Positions 1-9,600 of a DNA stretch of 64,000 nt are shown here, one piece after another. Within the stretch, counting starts at the first letter, position 1, and each line of letters begins with the position of its first letter. Made by a program: the position numbers and the translations under genes. Origin of the DNA: CBDCFV01 sp965261795 (GTDB taxonomy: Bacteria > Chloroflexota > Dehalococcoidia > Lucifugimonadales > UBA3495); NCBI GenBank assembly GCA_965261795.1, contig OZ253476.1, positions 3,844,001 through 3,908,000 on the forward strand, given 5' to 3'. Under the pieces are notes generated by a model. It did not search any database. It was not told the DNA's origin and saw only the letters and a list, made by a program, of their open reading frames with translations.

Positions 1-1
1 C

Positions 2-1180
2 TCGGTTCAGATGGAATTCCACCCTCGGGCGACGATCATCACCGGTGCGAATGGCTCTGGCAAAACAACGCTCCTCAGCATTTTGAGTCAGCACTTCGGA
101 TGGTCCCAGTCCTTCATAGGTACTCTCCGAATTGACCGCCGGGGAGCTCGAAGGTACTTCTCCGGATTCATCGGTGACGTGGCCGACGGGAATGCCGTTG
201 TGGGGAAACTCACCTACGACGACGGATCCGTCGCGGCCCTCCAAGCACCCACGGAGGGTGCCTCCTTCCGGATCACAATCCATGGCTCACACGCAGTGTC
301 CGGTGTCTACATCACCTCGCACCGCCCGGTCTACAGTTATCAGCCGGTGACCCAAATCCCCGCGGAGGTCGAGGTAGGTGAACAGCTGTTTAACCAGTAT
401 TTGGACAATCTTCGCCTGTTCTACCAACCCAACGCCCGGATTCAGTCCCCTAGCCACCGACTAAAGGCGGCGTTAATCTCGCTAGCAATGTTCGGATATG
501 GAAACCAAGTCATTGAATCCAACGCTGAGGCGCGCGCGACTTTCGAGGGCTTCTCGGATGTCCTAAGCCGCTTACTTCCCGCGAATCTTGACTTCCGCCG
601 GATCGCAATCCGAATGCCAGAAGTGATCCTAGAGACGGGGACCGGTGACTTTTCGCTGGACGCGGCATCGGGTGGCATCGCCGCACTCGTGGATGTCGCT
701 TGGCAGATCTACATGCGGTCTCGCTCGGATATACCATTCACCGTGCTGATGGACGAGCCTGAAAACCACCTCCATCCAAGCCTCCAACGTTCTGTGCTCC
801 CTGGACTTCTTACTGCGTTTCCTCAAGCGCAGTTTATCGTTGCTACACACAACCCGTTCGTCGTGACATCAGTCCGGGATTCAAACGTCGTAGTCCTCGA
901 CTTCGTCGACGGCCGCGTGAAGTCCACAATGCTCGCTGACGTCGACCGGTCCGCCACCGCAAATCGGGTCCTTACAGACGTTCTCGGGGTGCCGTTCCCC
1001 GTCCCTCTCTGGGTGGAGGACGAAGTGGAGAAAATTGCGAACTCCGTCCAAGGCGAAGTTCTCACAGCGGAGCTCCTTACCCGACTTAGAATGCGGCTCC
1101 ACTCGATCGGACTAGGTGACCTGTTTCCAGAAGTCTTAGACCGGCTTCTCCCCGCCGACGCTACGGGCGGGGCAGTATAG
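2..1180 (+). CDS. AAA ATPase, PtuA-like (5' end outside window)
   Basis: ATP-binding protein of the AAA_21/ABC-like family, probably the ATPase half of a Septu-type two-gene defence pair. Walker A GANGSGKTT lies at about residues 12-20 counted from the first ATG (position 11). An SGG signature-like motif is near residue 221, Walker B VLMDEPENHLHP near 244-255, and the switch histidine ATHNP near 277. The frame is open to the window edge, and family members normally carry a beta-strand-rich start before Walker A, so the true start is probably upstream. One base separates its stop from the GTG of the HNH gene, which suggests translational coupling. The Septu assignment rests on this pairing; the ATPase alone could be any OLD/RecF-like ATPase. 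Confidence 0.75.
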   Translation, partial: SVQMEFHPRATIITGANGSGKTTLLSILSQHFGWSQSFIGTLRIDRRGARRYFSGFIGDVADGNAVVGKLTYDDGSVAALQAPTEGASFRITIHGSHAVSGVYITSHRPVYSYQPVTQIPAEVEVGEQLFNQYLDNLRLFYQPNARIQSPSHRLKAALISLAMFGYGNQVIESNAEARATFEGFSDVLSRLLPANLDFRRIAIRMPEVILETGTGDFSLDAASGGIAALVDVAWQIYMRSRSDIPFTVLMDEPENHLHPSLQRSVLPGLLTAFPQAQFIVATHNPFVVTSVRDSNVVVLDFVDGRVKSTMLADVDRSATANRVLTDVLGVPFPVPLWVEDEVEKIANSVQGEVLTAELLTRLRMRLHSIGLGDLFPEVLDRLLPADATGGAV

Positions 1181-1181
1181 A

Positions 1182-1896
1182 GTGATCCGCCTGAACCAGG
1201 GTGCGCAGCCCCAGGTTCTCGTCGATAACGGAGAGGCGTGGACTGGCGAGTACATGAACTGGTACCAGAACCGCGTGGGCAGGGAACCACGACGCTACAC
1301 CCACCCGGAGATCCGCTCAGCCCTCGAGGAGGAGACGGGTTCGAAGTGTGCATATTGCGAGGGACGAATCAATCATGTGACATATACGCACATCGAGCAC
1401 AAGCTACCCAAGAGCAAGCATCCAGATTTGGTCTGTACCTGGGAGAACTTGACCATCGCCTGCCCTAGGTGCAACACGAACAAAAGTGACTACGACGCAC
1501 CGGAATGCCCGCTCCTAGACCCTTACGTAGACGACGTCGAGAATCAAGTCGCCTTCGCTGGCCCGTTCGCACTGCCACGCGGTGGTCCCCGTGCGCACGC
1601 CACTATTACGGAGGCGGATTGAAAGAGAGAGAGGCACAAGAGGTGGTCCCCGTGCGCACGCCACTATTACGCTCTTAGATCTAAATCGGAAAGACTTACT
1701 CTTCGCACGCAAAGAGGCTCTCGAGAACCTATATAGGCTGCTCGGTCTCGTGGAGCGCGCGGCCAGCGAACCAGCTGCATTGCGAGCACTTTGGCTCGAC
1801 GTCAACGTGGTGACGGCCGCAAAGGGAGAATTCGCTTCCGCTTGCCGCCAATTCCTTGAGTTTCAGATGGCGGAGCGGGGCCTTACTAAGCCCTGA
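1182..1896 (+). pseudogene. HNH endonuclease, PtuB-like, broken by a 61-bp insertion
   Basis: HNH nuclease partner of the upstream ATPase. The zinc/HNH core is visible: CAYC at residues 56-59, IEH at 71-73 and CPRCN at 94-98, with KLPKSKHP between, as in the retron/Septu HNH family. The reading frame stops at 1622 after PRGGPRAHATIT. The same peptide restarts in another frame at 1642 and continues into LLDLNRKDLLFARKEAL, the usual C-terminal helix of this family. Deleting 61 bp (one copy of a 30-bp direct repeat plus a 31-bp spacer) restores one open frame of 217 codons, the expected length. As it stands the product is cut to 146 residues but keeps the whole HNH core, so residual activity cannot be excluded. 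Confidence 0.75.
1581..1671 (+). repeat. 30-bp direct repeat with 61-bp period inside the HNH gene
   Basis: Positions 1581-1610 and 1642-1671 are identical over 30 bp. The 31 bp between them (1611-1641, purine-rich) match nothing nearby. Because 61 is not a multiple of three, the insertion shifts the frame of the HNH gene. Confidence 0.9.
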
Positions 1897-2464
1897 AGCG
1901 AATTAGCCTGCTAGTAGTCCGTCAGTGTTGTATTGATGGGTATAGAGACTTCAGTTTGATACGGGCATCCTCAATTGTGAAGCGCCAGTCCACCCGTATT
2001 GCGTCCCGGTTGCGCTGTTGCTGCCACGCTCCCACCTCCCGCCGCAGAGCGATTTGGTCGGGAATACGGCGGTCCAGGCATTGCCGGGCCATCACCCCGA
2101 TTTCGATCTCGGCCATATCCAGCCAACTGCCATACTTGGGAGTGTAGTGGACCTCCAACCGTTCGGCGATGCGCCGCGCTTCGGCAGGTTCAAAGGCTTC
2201 ATACAATGAGGCTGGGTGGTGGGTGTTCAAGTTGTCCATCACCAGCACAATACGGTCCTTGTGCGGGTAGTCCTCGTCCACCAGTTGCTTGACCACTCGG
2301 GCCCAATCGGCTTTCGTGCGCCGGTCCGTCACTTCCACCCGGCGCCACCCTTCCAGCGGAGCGAACAGCATGAACAGGTTGCTCACTCCGTTGCGTTCGT
2401 ATTCGTAATCGTACGCCATGGCAGCCCCGGGCTGCGGCGGGAGGGGCTGGCGGGTCTCTTTCAC

Positions 2465-2489
2465 CCCCGGTCGTGGCCGAGGGCAGGCT
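2465..2489 (+). repeat. hairpin repeat, copy 1 (25 bp)
   Basis: Inserted between CAC and CTG in the IS630 transposase. The 3' end is GGGCAGGCT and the stem is imperfect. This copy is in the opposite orientation to the other three in the same gene. Confidence 0.75.
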
Positions 2490-2631
2490 CTGTTGCTTGC
2501 TGGTCTCGTCCAGGCAGACAAGAACTTCGTTGTCCTCATACCGGCGCTGATAGACTTCCAGCACGTCTTCCATCGCACAGACGAACTCGGCGCTGCCTTG
2601 CGGCGGGATGCACCAACACTCTTTCAGCCAG

Positions 2632-2654
2632 AGCCTGCCCCGTTGCAGAACGGG
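2632..2654 (-). repeat. hairpin repeat, copy 2 (23 bp)
   Basis: Perfect 7-bp stem CCCCGTT/AACGGGG (2638-2644 with 2649-2655) and loop GCAG. On the minus strand the reconstructed site is GCC^CTGG. It sits 12 nt downstream of the A7 slippery run of the transposase. Confidence 0.85.
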
Positions 2655-2802
2655 GGCTTGAGTTCGTTTTTTTCAGCGTCTGGCGCACCGTTTCGGTGCT
2701 GATGCTCTCCACTATCTCGCATTCGACCAGCCGGTCGGCCAACAACTTCAGCGTCCAACTGGCCCGGCCCTCCGGCGGTTCTCCGCAGGCCAAGGCAATC
2801 AG

Positions 2803-2826
2803 AGCCTGCCCCGTACTGGATACGGG
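2803..2826 (-). repeat. hairpin repeat, copy 3 (24 bp, in frame)
   Basis: Stem CCCCGTA/TACGGGG (2809-2815 with 2821-2827) and loop CTGGA. Reconstructed site CAC^CTGA on the minus strand. At 24 bp it adds eight codons (PVSSTGQA) to the transposase without shifting the frame. Confidence 0.85.
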
Positions 2827-3021
2827 GTGAGCCTCTCCTTGACCGTCCAACCGCTTCTGCCTCCGGTTCAGTTGCTCCTTGCGCCCCAAGGCCCGCTCCA
2901 GACCCTCTTCCACGCAGCGCCGGCGCACCCGTTCCACCGTCGCACGGCCAATCTGGAGAACCCGGGCAATGTCTTCATCCTTCATGCCCCCGTCCGCATG
3001 GGCCTCATCACTCAGCAGCAG

Positions 3022-3044
3022 AGCCTGCCCCCGTGAAAACGGGG
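3022..3044 (-). repeat. hairpin repeat, copy 4 (23 bp)
   Basis: Perfect stem CCCCCGT/ACGGGGG (3028-3034 with 3039-3045) capped by a GAAA tetraloop. Reconstructed site GTC^CTGC on the minus strand. The insertion shifts the frame of the transposase N-terminus into a stop. Confidence 0.85.
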
Positions 3045-3244
3045 GACGCGCCCGTGGGTCTGCTTGTAAGCCGCCGCCCGGCCACGGGACACCAATGCCT
3101 TCAGTTCCTGCCGTTCCTCCGCACTCAGCTTGACCCGGTATCTCTTCATCGCCATCCCCTCCTCATACGTCCCAATCATCTTCGCCCTATGCTTGGTAGA
3201 ATACACTTGGTCAGTACTCAATGCAAAGATGTTGGACTACTAGC

Positions 3245-5045
3245 CCAGCCGCTCTGGAAGTAACGGCGATAGTTCTCCAGCCGGGCGCGGACCCGCTTGG
3301 GCGTGGTGGCCCTGCGCTCGAATTCCAGAAAGCAAGCGCGGCAGCCGTCTTGCAGGTCCAGGATGAAGGAGACGTCGGGGTGGACCACGTACTTGGTTCC
3401 CCAGTGCCAGTACCCCACGGCGGAGCGGGAGGTTGGCAGCAGGTCCAGCACGCCGCAGTCGCGGCTGCGGGCGCACTCGGCGATGAGATTGGCGGCCAAG
3501 TGGTGATGGCATTGTGGTGGTCGGGTTGGGCGGCCATAGCGCGCAGGGCGGTTCCGGCGTAGGCTTGCGGGTTCCGGTCGCTGGGTTCTGCGCTCCAGCG
3601 GGCCAGGGTCGGCCCCACGACGGCCCGGTCCCGGCGGGCCAGGTACTTCAGTCCTTCGTCGGTGAGCACGTGCTGCTGCCCGTCGGCGCGGGCTAACGCG
3701 AGGTTGGTGAGAGACCGGATCACCTAGTTGGCCCAGCGGCGTGTGACGCCGCCCATCAGCCCGGCCGGTTGGCCGGTGGAGGGGCTAGGCGGCCAGCAGG
3801 TCCAGGGCTTCCTTTTCGGCGCGGGTGAGCCGGACGGCGAGGGAGGTCTTGACTTGCTCGGACGGCTCCGGCATCGCTGCCCGCAGGTGGTCGGGGTACA
3901 GCGTGTCCGGGTCCGGGGTCGTCCGGTCGTCAGGCTCAAAGCCGTGCCTTCGGCGGGAAGCTGCGGAGTTGTCCACCAGCCGTCCGGCCCAGGCCAGGAT
4001 GCCGGACAGGGTGGCGTCCGAGGCGATTCCCATCGGCAGGTAGGTGCTGGTGCTCGTGCCGCACTGCTGCCAGACCAGGGAATCAGCGTCTCCCGCCAGC
4101 AATTCTGCCTCGGTGGCGACGAAGGTGGTGCGGTGCTCCATCGGGCTGCCCAGGGTACGGAAGGCCCGGCGGGTCGCTTGGTCGGAGTGGGTTAGAATCA
4201 GGGTAACCGTTGGCTTCTGGTAATAGCGCAGGTTTCCCAGGGTTCGCAGGCGGTAGCGCAGGTTGGCCGAGGGCAGGATTGGTCCTTGGCGCAGCAGGCC
4301 CACGGAGCGGCCCCCGGACAAGGTGATCAGGGCGTCGTAAGGCACCCGGGCGGTAGTGGTCCACCCGCACCGGCTGTTCTTCGGGGTCAGCGTCGGCCAC
4401 CAAACCGGCCACGTGGTAGAGCAAGGCCACGGCGTCCAGGCGCTCGGCCAACAGCCGTAGCCACTCTCTGGACACCGGGTACTCGCTGAGGAAGCGTTCC
4501 CGTCCGTGTTCGGCCTTTGCTCCGGCGTCGATGCCCCTTTCCGTGGGGAAGTAGCGTCGCCGGGGGGGTGGCCCCAGGGCACCTAAGTGGTGGGAAACGG
4601 AGTCCACCAAGCCGCGCTGGCCGAGCTTCGCCAGTCGGTCGCGCAGGGTGGTGGCGGGGACCCGGCCGATGCCGGCCAGCTCCTTTGCGGTGGCCAGTGA
4701 CGCGGCGCAGAGCAGCAGCAAGGTGTCCTCCAAAGTCTCGGGCAGGTATCTGGAGGCGGCGCCCCGTCTCGCGATGGCCCGGCTGGCGTTCATTGCCCAC
4801 GTCGCCGCTTCGATGGCATCGGGGCTGTTTCCGACGGCCTTGGTCACGGCCCTGGGCAGGGTAGCCCCAGGCGGCCGTGTTCCAGGCACCGCCAGAGGGT
4901 GGGACACGCCGAAGGTCTCGGCCGCTTTGGCCCTGCCGTGCCACAGGGCGTAGGTTCGCACGTAGCGGCGGATGGCGTCGGTGAGAGCGCCGTCGTCTAA
5001 CTTCTTGTCCTGCCGGGCCGGTGTCCCCGGCCGTTTTGTCGTCAT
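3245..5045 (-). pseudogene. replication-relaxation family protein, multiple frameshifts
   Basis: Decayed gene of the Replic_Relax family, plasmid/ICE-associated proteins with N-terminal winged-helix segments. The first frame runs 5045 to about 4345 (HTH-like ATTLRDRLAKLGQRGLVDSV near 4640). It continues in another frame to 3785 (VPYDALITLSGG, YRLRTLGNLRYYQKP), then in a third from 3723 (HVLTDEGLKYLARRD, VGPTLARW). It ends in a fourth from about 3500 (HPDVSFILDL, RACFLEFERR, RVRARLENYRRYF), the typical C-terminal beta-strand/helix signature of the family. At least three frame changes rule out a working product. The IS630 element starts right at its 3' end and may have removed the last codons. 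A second small remnant of the same family lies near 56.3 kb. Confidence 0.65.
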
Positions 5046-5836
5046 CCGCCTTCCTCCGGCGGCAATGGTCTAACAGTCCATTGTCAACGATGGAATCGCG
5101 GAAGGTAATGTCTTGGAGGACATTGTCTTGGAGGCGGTTTTGTGGTAGGCGGGCAGTACCCAATAGCAGGCGTGAGACTTTCACCGTATTCCTGCGGGTC
5201 TCCATACCTGCCTGGAGATGCCAGACCGACCGCGACGAGGTTATCCGGGCCTATTCCGACGGCGCACTTCCCGGAGTGCTGGCGACGGTGAGGGTCGTCT
5301 AGGACTTAACGCCAGTCCGACCTGCAAGGTGATCCGACGGGGCTACTCCCTAATGGAAAGTACAATCGCTCCGAGGCGGTTTTCACAGTGGCAGGGCTGT
5401 AAGGGAATCTGAAGTACGTTGCATAATGCAATCGGGGCGGTTTCCAACGTGATTCAGGCGGGAGTGGGGGTTCAGCAGGTCTCTTGGGGCGGTGAGTTTG
5501 TTGACGGTCTGTGTCGGGTATATTGTAGTGATTGTATTGTAGAAATTGCAGTTGTGGGCGCGCGTGTGACCGGTCCCGGAACGCTGTCCGTCGCTGGGTG
5601 TCCGTGTTCTCTTGGGCCGAGTTATTGGCGGATGAACCAGCCCAGCCCCAAGGAAGGACCGGCAAGGCCCTTGTTCCTCTCCCTCTTTGAGTGGTCAATC
5701 AAGGCGTAGAGAGGAGGGGAATCATCGCGGAGGGACTCAGACTGGAGGCTAAAGTGGGAGGCCGCTCCTTCTTGGGGGCGGTTCTCCTGCCAGTCTAACT
5801 GTTGGGGCTTTTGGGCTTCCCTCTTGGGCTGAGGAC
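5046..5836. other. about 790 bp without a supported gene
   Basis: Open frames here are short and show no recognisable family. The only structure seen is a two-copy tandem repeat built on TGTCTTGGAGG (about 5108-5134) and a short palindrome TTGCATAATGCAA at 5419-5431. It separates the relaxation pseudogene from the VapBC pair. Confidence 0.5.
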
Positions 5837-5865
5837 TTGACGCCTTTCTGTGTTTACACTAACGT
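5837..5865 (+). promoter_or_regulatory. candidate promoter of the VapBC pair
   Basis: TTGACG at 5837-5842 and TAACGT at 5860-5865 are spaced by 17 bp, 36 bp ahead of the antitoxin start. A TTAC-N6-GTAA dyad overlaps the -10 box and could be an autoregulatory operator for the antitoxin. The -10 match is weak. Confidence 0.35.
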
Positions 5866-5900
5866 AATCTTAGGAATGTCATCTCAGGGAGCAGGCAGCA

Positions 5901-6188
5901 ATGGAAGCCAAGAAGAAACGGCTCACTCTGGACCTGGACCCTCCGGTGCAGCGGCGCTTGAAGGCTGTCGCCGCAATCAAGGGGATAAGTATGCGCCAGT
6001 ATTGCCTAACCGCCATAAACAGGGAGTTGGCCAAAGACGAGGCCCAAGGGGTATTAAACCTTCCCTTCGGACACGAAGCTTTGGACCGGCTGGATACTCT
6101 CCGCGAAGAGATATTTGGGGACGACGTTCTTTCCGGCGACTCGGTTGAGTTCATTCGAGAAGCGCGCGAGTCTAGGAGCATATTGTGA
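5901..6188 (+). CDS. ribbon-helix-helix-like antitoxin (VapB type)
   Basis: 95-residue protein starting MEAKKKRLTLDLDPPVQRRL, the pattern of a CopG/Arc ribbon-helix-helix DNA-binding antitoxin: a basic beta-strand followed by helices about residues 13-45. A GGGAGCAGGCAGC stretch upstream can serve as ribosome binding site. Its TGA overlaps the GTG start of the PIN toxin, so the two genes are coupled. It would be expected to neutralise the toxin and repress the operon through the dyad upstream of it. Confidence 0.75.
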   Translation: MEAKKKRLTLDLDPPVQRRLKAVAAIKGISMRQYCLTAINRELAKDEAQGVLNLPFGHEALDRLDTLREEIFGDDVLSGDSVEFIREARESRSIL

Positions 6189-6628
6189 GTGGGTTCGTCG
6201 TCGTGGACGCGAGCTTGGCTTTCAAGTTGCTGGTGAGCGAGGAGAACTCCGACAAGGCCCGCGCAATCTCCCGGTCTTGGGCCAACGAAGGAATCCAAGC
6301 GGCGGCGCCATATCTGATGCCAGTGGAGGTTACAAACGCCCTCCATCGGCGGGTCTTGCGGGGCGAGTTGTCAGTTGAGGACGCAGTACGGCTTTTGGAG
6401 CACCTTCTTGCTTCGGGAATCGAATTGCGCGACGACCCCGGTCTCCACGCCAGGGCGTTGCAACTCGCAAGTGGACTTCGCCAGGGGGCTATCTACGACG
6501 CGCATTATCTCGCACTGGCGGACATCCTTGGCTGTGAATTTTGGACTGCTGATGAGAGATTTTACCGCGCGGCGGCGCTTGTCAGCCAAAGCGTACACTG
6601 GATAGGCGAGTTTCCCGTACCGGAATAG
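6185..6628 (+). CDS. PIN-domain toxin VapC
   Basis: 147-residue PIN ribonuclease. The four acidic active-site positions are all present: D8 (VVVDAS), E48 (MPVEVTN), D105 (AIYDAHYLALA) and D123 (WTADERF). The GTG start overlaps the antitoxin stop. Members of this family cleave tRNA or rRNA when freed from antitoxin; the target here is unknown. The pair ends 12 bp before the helicase operon, so the TA module may sit in the same transcript and act as an addiction module for it. Confidence 0.85.
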   Translation: MSGFVVVDASLAFKLLVSEENSDKARAISRSWANEGIQAAAPYLMPVEVTNALHRRVLRGELSVEDAVRLLEHLLASGIELRDDPGLHARALQLASGLRQGAIYDAHYLALADILGCEFWTADERFYRAAALVSQSVHWIGEFPVPE

Positions 6629-6640
6629 TGAGCAAGGTTT

Positions 6641-9600
6641 ATGCCGAGAATCTTCGACAATCTTAATCCAGACTCCAAGCTCCTGCCCGCCCTACAGGAG
6701 ACCTTCGCCCTATCTTCGCGGGCGGACTTCTGCGTGGGGTACTTCAACCTCCGGGGCTGGGGAGGTCTCGCGCCGTACGTCGACCGTTGGAGTTCGGCCG
6801 ACGGCCCATGCCGTGTGCTCATTGGGATGCAGCGGCTGCCCCATGAGGAACTCAGGGACGCCCTCAGCCTGGTGGATGGGTCTCCGGGCATGGACAATCG
6901 CACCGCCCATCGCCTGCGGCTCCAGTTGGCGGAGCAACTGCGGCAGCAACTGACCATTGGAGCGCCCACCAACGCCGACGAACATACGCTGCGGCAATTG
7001 GCGGCGCAGCTTCATGCCGGAAAGGTGGTGGTCAAGCTCTTCCTACGCCATTCTCTGCACGCCAAGCTCTATCTCCTGTACCGCGATGACCCCATCAATC
7101 CAATCGTGGGTTACCTGGGCAGCAGCAACCTGACCTTCGCAGGCCTCGCGGGTCAAGGAGAGCTTAACGTCGACGTTCTCGACCACGACGCTGCCCTGAA
7201 ACTCCAGAAGTGGTTTGAAGATAGGTGGAAGGACCGTTTCTGCGTCGACATCACCGAGGAACTGTTACAGATCATTGAGGAGAGCTGGGCGCGGGAGACC
7301 CTGGTCCCGCCCTTTCACGTCTACCTCAAGATGGCTTATCACCTCTCCCACGAAGCCCGCGCGGGCCTGGCCGAGTACAAAATCCCGCGTGTCTTCGGCA
7401 ATCGCCTCTTCGACTTCCAGGCGGCGGCGGTGAAGATAGCGGCGCATCATCTGAACAAGCGAAATGGTGTTCTGATCGGCGATGTGGTGGGCCTGGGCAA
7501 GACCCTGATGGCGACCGCCGTGGCCCGAATCTTCGAGGACGACTACGGACTTGAGACGCTGATTATCTGTCCGAAGAACCTGGTTTCCATGTGGGAAGAC
7601 TACGCCCACGAGTACGGGCTGCGCGCCAGGGTAATCTCAATCAGCAGGGTCATCGGGGAGTTGCCAAGCCTCCGCCGGTATCGCCTAGTTGTAATCGACG
7701 AAAGCCACAATCTGCGAAACCGGGAAGGACGACGGTATCGGGCGATCCAGGAATACGTGCGCGCCAACGACAGCAAGTGCATCCTGTTGTCGGCTACGCC
7801 CTACAACAAGACCTACCTGGACTTGTCCAGCCAACTGCGTATTTTCGTTGAGGATGACCAGGACTTGGGAATCCGCCCGGAGAGGCTTCTCCGCGAGTTA
7901 GGAGAAGTCGAGTTCAGCAGGCGCCACCAAGCCTCGCCCCGTACTCTGGCAGCCTTTGACCTGAGCGGCTACCCCGACGACTGGCGCGACCTGATGCGCC
8001 TATACCTGGTGCGGCGGACCCGCAGCTTCATCCAGGACAACTACGCAGATACAGACCCGGACACGGGCCGGAAGTTCCTCACCTACGAGGACGGGAACAA
8101 GTCGTTCTTCCCCAACCGTGTACCCAAGACGATCAAGTTCGCCATTGACGAATCCGACCCCAACGACCAGTACGCCCGCCTTTACTCGCCTGGTGTAGTG
8201 GAGACCATCAACAATCTGGAACTACCTCGTTACGGCCTCGGGAACTACGTCAGAGATTCACCAGCAAGCCCGCCCATTGACGCGGAAGCCAGGCAGATAC
8301 AGAACCTATCCAGGGCGGGACGGCGGCTGATGGGCTTCTGCCGCACCAACCTGTTCAAGCGCCTGGAAAGCAGCGGAGCGGCCTTCCTGATGTCGGTAGA
8401 GCGACACCTGCTCCGCAACTACGTGTTCCTCCACGCCATCCGCAACGGTCTGCCTTTGCCTATCGGAACTCAGGACGCCGAGATGCTGGACTCCCAGTTC
8501 ACCGACGAGGACGAGCAGCAGGCCGCACTGGATTTCCTCGATACCGAGGAAGAGGAGGATGAACTGGAGCAGGACGCCGATGAGACTGGAATCGCCGGAG
8601 GAAGCGTCTGGACGACTAGGAGTTGCGAAGCCCGCTCCACAGAGATATACGAAGACTACAAGCGCCTATACCACCGTCGTTTCCGGTGGCTACGCTCTGA
8701 CCTCTTCACGAATGCTCTGGAAGCTGACCTCCAAGCGGACGCCGACGCCCTTTTGGGAATTCTTCGAACCCACGGAGCCTGGAACCCGGAACACGATGCC
8801 AAGCTGAACGCCCTTCACGCGCTTGTCACAAAGGCCCACCCCGACCGCAAGGCACTGGTGTTTTCCCAGTTCGCGGATACGGTCCGGTATCTCGAAGAGC
8901 GGCTCAGGGACCGGGACTTAAAGGGCATGGCCGGTGTGACCGGAAACTCGGCTGAACCGACGGAGTTTGCGCGGCGTTTCAGCCCAGTCAGCAACCAAGT
9001 GCGGGATACGGTGACGCCGGAGCGAGAGTTGCGAGTCCTGGTTGCAACCGATGTGCTGAGCGAAGGGCAGAACCTACAGGACTGCGCCATAGTGGTGAAC
9101 TACGACCTGCCTTGGGCTATAATCCGGCTCATCCAGCGGGCCGGCCGCGTTGACCGGATCGGCCAGACCGCCGAGGAGATACTCTGCCACTCTTTTCTGC
9201 CCGCCGAGGGGGTGGAGCGCATCATCGACCTGCGCGGCCGGGTCCGCCGCCGTCTTGAGCAGAACGCGGAGGTAGTGGGCGCCGACGAAGCTTTCTTCGA
9301 GGACGAATCCGACGAGCAGACTATCCTGAACCTCTACCACGAGCGGGCCGGGATTCTCGACGGCGACCCTGATGGCGAGGTGGACCTGGCGTCCCACGCC
9401 TACCAGATCTGGAAGAACGCCATCAGCGCCGACCTCAGGCTGGAACGGGCCGTGACCAACCTGCCCGACGTGGTTTTCTCGTCGCGGCAGCACGCCCCCA
9501 TCGCGCAGCGGCCCGAAGGCGTCCTGGTGTTCGTGCGCACCCCGGACGGCAACGACGCCCTGGCCTACGTCGGGCGGGACGGCAAGAGCATCACGGAGTC

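Larger units (their letters stand above)
1922..3221 (-). pseudogene. IS630-family transposase, interrupted by hairpin repeats
   Basis: DDE transposase spread over several frames. The N-terminal part (from 3221) has an HTH region around 2985-2870. The catalytic domain shows VCLDETS (first Asp), VMDNLNTHH (second Asp) and WLDMAEIEI (Glu) near 2520, 2270 and 2120. Four copies of a 23-25 bp hairpin repeat interrupt it at 3022-3044, 2803-2826, 2632-2654 and 2465-2489. Removing each one joins the flanking protein sequence as expected for the family (for example KQQ to VKETRQ). A run of seven A residues (2667-2673, minus strand) precedes a -1 frame change from KKTNSS to KKNELKP, which looks like the programmed frameshift known in IS630 elements. 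The insertions make the present copy non-functional. Confidence 0.85.
1914..3240. mobile_element. IS630-family insertion sequence
   Basis: The element is bounded by imperfect inverted repeats. GTAGTCC starts at 1914 and its complement GGACTAC ends at 3240; 17 of the first 23 positions match. A TA dinucleotide lies on each side (1912-1913 and 3241-3242), the target duplication of the IS630/Tc1 superfamily. At 1327 bp it is slightly long for the family. Four internal hairpin-repeat insertions of 23-25 bp account for about 95 bp of this. It sits between the HNH gene and the 3' end of the replication-relaxation pseudogene. Confidence 0.85.

Noticed and set aside
823..1353. Minus-strand 176-codon frame over the AAA/HNH junction
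   Set aside because: Antisense to well-supported genes; composition is typical of a shadow frame rich in Ser, Arg and Thr.
1581..1671. 30-bp repeat as a target-site duplication of a mobile element
   Set aside because: The spacer is only 31 bp with no inverted ends, and 30 bp is far longer than any usual duplication.
4387..5205. Longer minus-strand frame from 5205 as the true start of the relaxation gene
   Set aside because: Downstream of 5045 it runs in a frame other than the conserved one and looks like Arg-rich shadow sequence.
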